DNA of 51,153 nt from Myxococcales bacterium (lineage in GTDB: Bacteria; Myxococcota_A; Polyangia; Polyangiales; Ga0077539). Under the pieces are notes generated by a model. The model saw only the letters and a list, made by a program, of their open reading frames with translations. It had not been told where the DNA came from and ran no database searches. Of the stretch, positions 46,101 through 51,153 are shown piece by piece (the first letter of the stretch is position 1; every line of letters starts with the position of its first letter). The stretch is from NCBI GenBank assembly GCA_013298625.1, contig JAAFIF010000073.1, positions 1 through 51,153 of the forward strand, given 5' to 3'. Both the position numbers and the translations under genes were made by a program.

Positions 46101-48893
46101 GCGCTCTGGGGCATCGCGCGCGTGCACGAGCAGCGCGGCGCGTGGCCCAAGGCCGAGGTCGCCCTCGCCACGCTGCACGGGCGGGCGCCGACCGCTGTCT
46201 CTCGCATGCGGCTCTCGCTGCGGCTCGGTCGCTTGTACGAGCTTCGTCTCGGCAACGCGACGCGCGCGGCCGCTTGCTACGAAGACGCGATCGCCGCGCA
46301 CAGCGCCGCGGCGATGCACGTGTTCGACCGCTTGCGCATCGCGCGGGCGGACGGCGCGCGGGACGTCATCGGTCACTGGCAAAAGCGCCTCGCGCAGGTC
46401 TCGCTGGACCGCAGGCTGTCGCGCTCGTTGCTCGTTCAGCGGGCGCGGCTGCTCGAGATCGACGGCGCCGCGGCGGACGAGTGTCTGGCTGCGTACGGCT
46501 CGGCGCTCGCGCTCGAAGCGGACGACCCGATCGCGCTCGAGTCGCAAGCGCGCTCGCTGCGCACGGCTACGGAGGATCCTCGCTGGGCCGAGGCCCTGCG
46601 GGCGCGCGCGGCGGTGAGCGCGGACCGGACGCTCGAGGCGCTTCTGCGCTGGGCCGCGGGCCGCGCGAGCGAGCGAGCGGGGCGCGAGATCGACGCCGCG
46701 AGAGACTACGCGCAGGCGTTGGCCGCGCAGCCGAACTTCTACTGCGCCCTCGAAGCGGCGCGCTCGCTGGCGTCCAAGCGCGGCGACTGGGAGAGCGCTG
46801 CGCAGCTCGCCTTGCGCGCGAGCGAGGTCGCGGTCGACCCGAGAAATCGCGCTGAAGCTGAGCTCGATGCGGCTGAGCTCTACGAGTCGCAGCTCGACGC
46901 GCCCGAGCAAGCCGTGGTGCACAGCCGCGCGGTGCTCGCGCGCAGGCCCGAGCTCTCGCGGGCGTGCGCCGTGTCCGTTCGGCTCTCGGAGGCGAGCGAA
47001 GACTGGGTGGGCGTCATGGACTCGCTCGGCGCGCACGCGACGGCGCTCAGCGATCCGTCGCGGCGCGCGGTGCTCTACGCGCAGCGGGCCAACGTGGCGC
47101 TCGAGCGGCTCAGCGACGAGCGCGCGGCGCTCGAAGATTTGCAGCGCGCGCACGAGCTCTCGCCGAAGGACGTGGCTGTCCTCGACCGTCTCGCGCGCGA
47201 GTACGAGCGCGGGTCGCGATGGCGCGAGGCCTCGGACGCGTGGGGCGCGCTCACGCAAGCGAGCGCGGATCCGTCGGTGCGAAGGCGCGCGCGGCTGTCG
47301 CGGGCGCGGATCTGGATCGAGCGGGTGAGCGACGTCGAGCAAGCGCGCGCGATCCTCGAGCCGCTGGCGCAAGAAGAGCCCGGCGATCGCGAGGTGGCCT
47401 CGGTGCTGGCCCGCGTGTGCGCGATGCGCGCGACCGGCGCGGACGCGCAGCGGGCGGCAGAGCTGTACGCGTTTGTCGCGCAGTCGAGCGAAGGAGCCGA
47501 GCGGCTGCGGTTCTTGTTGGCGCTGGCCGACGTGCAGGCCGCGCTGCTCAAGGACGACACGAAGGCGCGCGAGGCGCTCTCGACGGCGATGGCGATGGCG
47601 GTGTCGGACCCGACGCTGATCGCGCCGATCGAGCAGCATTTTGCGAGGGATTCTGCGCATCGAGCGTTCGTCGCGCTGGCCGAGGACGCCGTGCGTCGCG
47701 CGAGCGGCTCGGCGCTCTCGTCCGCGGTCTCTTCGTCGGGGATCGCGCCGAAGGGAGCGCTCCCGATGCGCCTCGCCGTCGCGCGCGTGCTGCGCGAGTC
47801 GCTCAAGCAGCCGGCGGCGGCGGACGAGCATTTGCGCGGGGCGATCGAGGCGTTTCCGCGCGCGACCGAGCCGCGGCTGGCGCGGGCACAGGCGAAGATC
47901 GCGACCGACGAGCTCGGGGCGATCGCAGAGTACCGCGAGGTGCTCGAGCTCGACCCGACGTGCGGCCCTGCGTTTCGCGGCCTCGTCACGGCCCTGCAGC
48001 GCATCGGAAGCACCGTGAGCGCGGGCGTCGTCGCGAGCGCCGCGCTCTTGTGCGGCGAGCAAGCGCGCGAGGTCGAAGCGGCGCTCGCGCTCGCGGTCAC
48101 GCCGCCGCCCAAGGAGTCCGCGCTGTTGCCGGACGACGCGCTGGCGATGCTGGTGGGCCCCAGCAACGCGCGGTTCGTCCGGAGGATCATCGCGGTGCTC
48201 GAGCCGCATTGGTTCGAGCTGTTTCCGCAGGGCGTCGAGTCGCTGCGGGGCTACACGAAGGCGCCCGCGGGCATCCCTGCGGTGCGCATGCTCGAGGCCA
48301 TCGCCCTCTCGCTGGGCAGCCCCGTGGCGCAGATGTACCGCGGTCGTGGCCGCGAGTCGGTGGCGGTGTTCGCGCAGCCTCCGGCGATCGTCCTCGGCGT
48401 GGACTACTTCGCCGAGGGCGCGATCTCGCACTTGATCTTCGAGTGCGCGCGGATGAGCGCGCACGTGGGCGGGATGTCCGTCGCGCTGCGCGTGCTTCCG
48501 CCGTCGGACTTGCTCGCGCTGCTCGAGGTCGTGACGGACCCGAACATCGAAGAGGCTGGGTACAAAGAGATGCGGCGGCGGGCCAACAGCGTGCTGCCGC
48601 GCAAGGTGCGAAAGGACATCGAGCGGTTCGTCGAAGAGAGCGGCGGGGCCAGCGTTCGCGCGGAGCTTCCGCGGTGGATCGACGAAGAGGCGCGGCGCGG
48701 GCTGCGCGCGGGCGTGGTGTTCGCGCGGGACCTGCGGACGGTGGCGCAGGTGATCGTCCCCGAGGCCGCAGGCACGAGCGGCGAGGCGCGGCGCGAGGTG
48801 CTCGCACGCAACCCACTCATGATCGACGCGCTGCGCTTCTGCGCGAGCGACGCCTGCTCGCGCGCCCTCGAGCGCGTGTTCGGAAAGACCTGA
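43173..48893 (+). CDS. Giant TPR-repeat protein (1906 residues)
   Basis: A soluble protein without a signal peptide. The first 60 residues are acidic (EVIELGDVEEDDTHEPVEITGRSVIVLED). Residues about 60-235 are Pro/Ala-rich, with an APPAAAPP tract at about 170-235 from near-identical repeats. From about 245 to 1700 the sequence is a succession of 34-residue helical hairpins of TPR/SEL1 style (for example RADKALEAHEQSAAKSPAFDPARHELERLLRALGRL). The C-terminal 200 residues (MYRGRGRESVAVFAQPPAIVLGVDYFAEGAISHLIFECARMSAHVGG) are a separate alpha/beta domain. It probably scaffolds a large complex. It ends 1 base before the MtfA-like gene starts, so the two are cotranscribed. Confidence 0.9.
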   Translation: MSGQSDDPRTKGSAPLAPPSPTKRVEVIELGDVEEDDTHEPVEITGRSVIVLEDAPVPPQPNSIPPPPAGVSIPKPPSATPTSVPSLANRPAPTARTPTLMGMPPVGAAQSQQPQSAPVRPSVPPPPPPKPSTTASATSINKMPAVAPPPSRLPSIVVDESALMEPSPPAPPAAAPAAAAPPVAPPPAAAPAITTAPLVATPPPAAAPPAAAPPVAAPPVAAPPLAAPAASELSPEVRAAYAGSIDIARLPVLAASAADPIPLPALAFEWTQPTAREALSTEIESLAKDQPAHAALLLAARALETLRGDVALTDASLQRAHSLAPDSRAIAFAQRFVAEQLDRAQEVPTLLKSELPLVSGARERLAILLEQALRDERAGALDGVERALRESVALDPKDVAAWDLLAHHWLKKRNARDAAPAFESLANAVGDQALKSVALAHAASLREASLDDAPGAVALLRRALETHPGNLGAWGSIEVLHLRSGSWVDHARSLVAQGAQVDDAATARELFDRAGDAFWLGAGDISAAVRCFEHVFGLARDDSSAVEKLRSLLEASGRWEALIGTYERLVLVLRDPASRACALFSLGGMLDARLDRPDDSAMSYQRALDALPTFSPAAEALSALFRRNHRWAEWCDNEREQAERCASASERAARFEAIAEVYEGKLSNEDDAMSLYERALSLDAASITSAAALIRILRSRGDWPRVALVYERSIEAAKDPKRKRALEYEYALVLIEHGGDPARGAALLQRVVEGGVDDSLLLSTLARARAQQGEWALFVDALEKQSDSIKDPEELVRHLHRVAATIDARLGDPVRSLAVWNKLLQRSPNYRPALDAVRALHAAAGRWEEVVAVDRKLAALAKDPLDAAYRLYTVGRVLEERLGRADKALEAHEQSAAKSPAFDPARHELERLLRALGRLPRLVEVFEARAAAESDGTQKASLLVRAARIAEFGLKDVNRALALYTQASTLGNDPAPALWGIARVHEQRGAWPKAEVALATLHGRAPTAVSRMRLSLRLGRLYELRLGNATRAAACYEDAIAAHSAAAMHVFDRLRIARADGARDVIGHWQKRLAQVSLDRRLSRSLLVQRARLLEIDGAAADECLAAYGSALALEADDPIALESQARSLRTATEDPRWAEALRARAAVSADRTLEALLRWAAGRASERAGREIDAARDYAQALAAQPNFYCALEAARSLASKRGDWESAAQLALRASEVAVDPRNRAEAELDAAELYESQLDAPEQAVVHSRAVLARRPELSRACAVSVRLSEASEDWVGVMDSLGAHATALSDPSRRAVLYAQRANVALERLSDERAALEDLQRAHELSPKDVAVLDRLAREYERGSRWREASDAWGALTQASADPSVRRRARLSRARIWIERVSDVEQARAILEPLAQEEPGDREVASVLARVCAMRATGADAQRAAELYAFVAQSSEGAERLRFLLALADVQAALLKDDTKAREALSTAMAMAVSDPTLIAPIEQHFARDSAHRAFVALAEDAVRRASGSALSSAVSSSGIAPKGALPMRLAVARVLRESLKQPAAADEHLRGAIEAFPRATEPRLARAQAKIATDELGAIAEYREVLELDPTCGPAFRGLVTALQRIGSTVSAGVVASAALLCGEQAREVEAALALAVTPPPKESALLPDDALAMLVGPSNARFVRRIIAVLEPHWFELFPQGVESLRGYTKAPAGIPAVRMLEAIALSLGSPVAQMYRGRGRESVAVFAQPPAIVLGVDYFAEGAISHLIFECARMSAHVGGMSVALRVLPPSDLLALLEVVTDPNIEEAGYKEMRRRANSVLPRKVRKDIERFVEESGGASVRAELPRWIDEEARRGLRAGVVFARDLRTVAQVIVPEAAGTSGEARREVLARNPLMIDALRFCASDACSRALERVFGKT

Positions 48894-48894
48894 C

Positions 48895-49782
48895 GTGAAG
48901 CTCTTTCGTCGCCGCGAGGTCGAGCAGAGCGCGATGCTCGCGCTGACGATGGGCGCGGTGATCGGCCCCGCCGTCGCGGTGGTGACGCAGTCGGGCATCC
49001 CGACCGCCGTCGGCGCGGGCCTCGCGGGCAGCGCCGTCGCGTTCGTGTTCACCGCGCGAAGGTGGCTACGGCGCTATTGGCTGTTGCGCGCAGAGACCAG
49101 CGCCGAGGTGCGCGAGGTGCTCGCCGCGCGCGTGGCGTTCTATCAGCGCCTCAGCGCCGACGAGCAGCGAGAGTTCGAGCGCAACGTCCGGTGCTTTCTC
49201 GCAGAGCACACGATCGCAGGGCCCCAACAGAAGCCGGTGTCCGACGAGACGCGGGTGCTCGTCGCGGCGAGCGCGGCGATCTTGCTGTTCGGCCGCGAGG
49301 ACCTGGACCTCCCGTCGCGCATCGACGTGGTCGTGTACCCCGAGGCGTTCAACGAAGAGTACGAAGTGAAGCGCAAGGGAGAGATCCTCGGGCAAGCGCA
49401 CTCGCAGGGCCCCGTGATCTTGAGCGAGCGCGCGCTACGCGAGGGCTTCTCGCGCGCAAACGACGGGCAAAACGTGGGGATCCACGAGTTCGCGCACATG
49501 CTCGACCTCGAGGGCGCGCGCTTCGACGGGACGCCGTCGGGGATGGACGGCGCGTCCGCGCGGGCGTGGGCCGGGCTCGTGCACGGCGAGATCGCGCGCA
49601 TCGAGCGGCACCGCAGCATCCTTCGGCAGTACGGCGCCACCAACGAAGCAGAGTTCTTCGCGGTCGCGAGCGAGGCGTTCTTCGAGCGCCCCGCGGCGAT
49701 GCGCGAGAAGCACCCCGAGCTCTACGAGCTCTTGAAGGGCTTCTACGGGCAAGATCCGGCGGCGAGAGCGTCCAAGGGCTGA
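48895..49782 (+). CDS. MtfA-like zinc-dependent peptidase
   Basis: A 295-residue protein with a GTG start; ggaaag lies 10 bases upstream. The N-terminus (MKLFRRREVEQSAMLALTMGAVIGPAVAVV) includes two hydrophobic segments (about 14-32 and 38-55), so it is membrane-associated, unlike soluble E. coli MtfA. The gluzincin site HEFAH is at 197-201 (GIHEFAHMLD), with the third ligand in NEAEFFAVASEAFFERP (Glu253 the likely residue). The family degrades or inactivates the Mlc repressor in enterics; in myxobacteria the target is unknown. The gene directly follows the TPR gene, which may present substrates or regulate it. Confidence 0.88.
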   Translation: MKLFRRREVEQSAMLALTMGAVIGPAVAVVTQSGIPTAVGAGLAGSAVAFVFTARRWLRRYWLLRAETSAEVREVLAARVAFYQRLSADEQREFERNVRCFLAEHTIAGPQQKPVSDETRVLVAASAAILLFGREDLDLPSRIDVVVYPEAFNEEYEVKRKGEILGQAHSQGPVILSERALREGFSRANDGQNVGIHEFAHMLDLEGARFDGTPSGMDGASARAWAGLVHGEIARIERHRSILRQYGATNEAEFFAVASEAFFERPAAMREKHPELYELLKGFYGQDPAARASKG

Positions 49783-49823
49783 GCGCGGCCGCAGCGCGTT
49801 AGGGGTTATGCTCCAACGCGACG

Positions 49824-50612
49824 ATGAGCGACGCGGTGTATCCCGATTTCGAGCGACGCGAAGTGACCCTGCTCGGTCAGACGCGGACGGTGTTCGTGAA
49901 GGGCGAGGGGAGGGCGGTGCTGGTGATGCACGAGGTTCCGGGGCTGCACCCTGCGGTCGCGGACTTCGCGCGGCGCGTGGTCGACGCGGGCTTCAGCGTG
50001 TACATGCCTTCGCTCTTCGGGACGCCGGGCCGCGCGCTCGGGCCGATGTACTCGCTCTCGACCATCGCGCGCGCCTGCGTCGCGAGCGAGTTCACGATGT
50101 TCGCGACGAAGAAGAGCAGCGCTGCGATCGACTGGCTACGCGCGCTGGCGAAGCTCGCCCACGAAGAGCGCGGCGGCCCTGGCGTGGGCGCGATCGGGAT
50201 GTGCTTCACGGGGGGATTTGCGCTGGCGATGATGGTGGACGATCGGATGCTCGCGCCGGTGCTGAGCCAGCCCTCGCTGCCGGTCCCGCTCACCGCGGCG
50301 CAGAAGCGCGACGTGGGCTTGGACGACGCGACGCTCGCTCGCGTGAAAGAGCGCGCGGCGCACGGCGCGTGCGTGATGGGGCTGCGCTTCACGGGCGATC
50401 GCCTGGTGCCCGACGAGCGCTTCGCGAGGCTGCGCGAAGAGCTCGGCGACGCGTTCATCGCCGTCGAGATCGACTCGCGCCCCGGAAACCCCCACGGATT
50501 CGGCCCCACTGCCCACTCGGTCCTCGCGACGCACTACGACGACACTCCGGGGCACCCGACGCGCGCCGCGCTCGAGCGCGTGATCGAGTTCTATCGAGAG
50601 CGCTTGCGGTGA
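49824..50612 (+). CDS. Dienelactone hydrolase-family protein
   Basis: A 262-residue alpha/beta hydrolase of the DLH family with the Cys-His-Asp arrangement: the early acidic residue Glu37 (VMHEVPGLHP), nucleophile Cys127 (GMCFTGG), Asp192 (GDRLVPDERF) and His231 (PTAHSVLATHYDD). DLH enzymes hydrolyse dienelactones in aromatic degradation, but many homologues are general esterases; no aromatic-degradation genes are nearby. It has no signal peptide. The start at 49824 is 41 bases after the preceding stop, so it may be on the same transcript. Confidence 0.85.
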   Translation: MSDAVYPDFERREVTLLGQTRTVFVKGEGRAVLVMHEVPGLHPAVADFARRVVDAGFSVYMPSLFGTPGRALGPMYSLSTIARACVASEFTMFATKKSSAAIDWLRALAKLAHEERGGPGVGAIGMCFTGGFALAMMVDDRMLAPVLSQPSLPVPLTAAQKRDVGLDDATLARVKERAAHGACVMGLRFTGDRLVPDERFARLREELGDAFIAVEIDSRPGNPHGFGPTAHSVLATHYDDTPGHPTRAALERVIEFYRERLR

Positions 50613-50644
50613 GCGCGCGCGGGGTGAAGAGGTGCTTGTCTGCG

Positions 50645-50777
50645 CGGCGGGTATGACGGCCACCGCAAGCGGGCGAAGGGCGAAGAGCCCAGTGAGCACC
50701 GGATCTTCTCCTCGGCGGGTATGAAACGCAGAGCGAAGGGCCTCGTGAGGACCCGGTTCGCGTATCGGCGGGTATGA
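50645..50777 (+). repeat. Three spaced direct repeats cggcgggtatga
   Basis: Copies start at 50645, 50713 and 50766; copies 2 and 3 continue as aaac. Spacings of 68 and 53 bases, with related but unequal interspersed sequence (gcgaaggg, gcaagc), show a decayed tandem array. Confidence 0.8.
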
Positions 50778-51000
50778 AACCCGCCGCAAGCATCGCTCGG
50801 AGACTCGCGATGGAAGGTGCGCTTCGCGCGACCACACTCAGCGGGCGCAGCGAGCGGCGGCGAAGAGGGCGACGTTGCCGGAGTGACCGGTGCCGACCGC
50901 CCCTCCGTTTTCGACAACGGTCGAAGAAGTTTTCGACGCAGGAGGGCCCACGTGATGCGCAACAACGAGCCGGTTGGACGCGCGGCAGGAACACCCGCTG

Positions 51001-51143
51001 GGCGCACGGCCAGAGGACAAGCCTCCGGCCTTTGCGCGACGCAGCGTCGCGGAGCGGCCAGAGCGTTCGCCTGGCCTACGAGTGGCGCCCGGTTGGACGC
51101 GCAATCGCGCTCGCAAAGCGCGTCGATCGATCCGCGTTGGGCT
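51001..51143 (+). repeat. Dispersed repeat element, copy 2 (plus orientation)
   Basis: 143 bp corresponding to 18669-18812 in reverse orientation, with one base of length difference and scattered substitutions. It begins gggcgcacggccagaggaca and ends gatcgatccgcgttgggct. Similarity is also seen to its left (50953-51000: cacgtgatgcgcaacaac, gagccggttggacgcgcggc), matching the 53-bp unit, so the whole composite element is probably repeated here and runs off the window. Confidence 0.9.
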
Positions 51144-51153
51144 GGTGGTTCAT

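Larger units (their letters stand above)
50613..51153. other. 541-bp gene-free right end with repeats
   Basis: No credible gene is seen. It contains three short direct repeats (50645-50777) and, at the end, a copy of the dispersed element (51001-51143) that continues towards the window edge. Confidence 0.8.

Noticed and set aside
43017..49052. 2011-codon open frame on the minus strand opposite the TPR gene
   Set aside because: It is an antisense shadow caused by high GC at third codon positions. Its translation is Arg/His/Ala-rich without any domain, while the plus strand has clear TPR repeats.
50645..50777. CRISPR array
   Set aside because: The repeat is only 12-16 bases, spacing is irregular (68 and 53), there are three copies and no cas genes.

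Overview
The window is very GC-rich, and its genes carry strong GC bias at third codon positions. It encodes many lipoproteins with Asp/Pro/Ala-rich linkers behind the lipobox, eukaryote-type Ser/Thr kinases, Cys-rich repeat proteins, thrombospondin-type-3 calcium repeats, VWA lipoproteins and a C-terminus resembling the MYXO-CTERM sorting signal. Together these point to a myxobacterium, most likely of the Sandaracinus/Polyangia side. That placement is inference from gene content only.

Layout. 1-3117 (+): C-terminal part of a membrane protein (probably a Ser/Thr kinase), an FHA-GGDEF diguanylate cyclase, a LuxR-type regulator and a small helical protein. 3104-6772 (-): a YbjN-like protein, two paralogous VWA lipoproteins and a short lipoprotein. 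6927-16229 (+): an M1 aminopeptidase, a phosphodiester-glycosidase-like protein, a hypothetical protein, an ATP-grasp protein, a neutral-ceramidase-like lipoprotein and a Uma2-type protein. 16237-18224: an alpha/beta hydrolase, a small coiled-coil protein and a 2OG-Fe(II) oxygenase. 18225-19063 has no gene but holds a tandem and inverted repeat complex; part of it recurs at the right end of the window. 19064-22640: a FadR-type regulator, a membrane subunit and a GMC oxidoreductase with overlapping start and stop codons, followed convergently by a putative dihaem lipoprotein. 22728-24821: a Cache-HAMP class III adenylate cyclase. 25227-31107: a lipoprotein with a PDSM minisatellite, an Lnt-like acyltransferase, a thrombospondin-type-3 lipoprotein and two overlapping convergent genes that share an 89-bp dispersed repeat. 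31375-32868: a CRP-like cyclic-nucleotide-binding domain fused to a D-lactate dehydrogenase. 32933-37389: a membrane protein, an MscS channel, a degenerate SDR protein, the 4.5S/SRP RNA gene with a recognisable promoter, a lipoprotein and a Ser/Thr kinase. 37490-42964 (-): two large surface-type proteins. 43173-50612 (+): a 1906-residue TPR protein, an MtfA-like peptidase and a dienelactone-hydrolase-like protein.

Most striking points. (1) The CRP-domain/D-LDH fusion keeps the LDH catalytic residues but lacks the glutamate of the phosphate-binding cassette; an adenylate cyclase lies about 6.5 kb upstream. (2) A perfect 16-bp palindrome, gttcagacgtctgaac, occurs at 25033 and at 31295, the second in the divergent promoter region of the fusion gene. 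This suggests a shared operator. (3) A composite non-coding repeat family (53-bp tandem units, long inverted arms and a 143-144-bp core) is present at 18356-18868 and 51001-51143. (4) A FadR-type operator sits just upstream of the FadR-like gene. All functional statements rest on motif recognition by eye; no database search was run.
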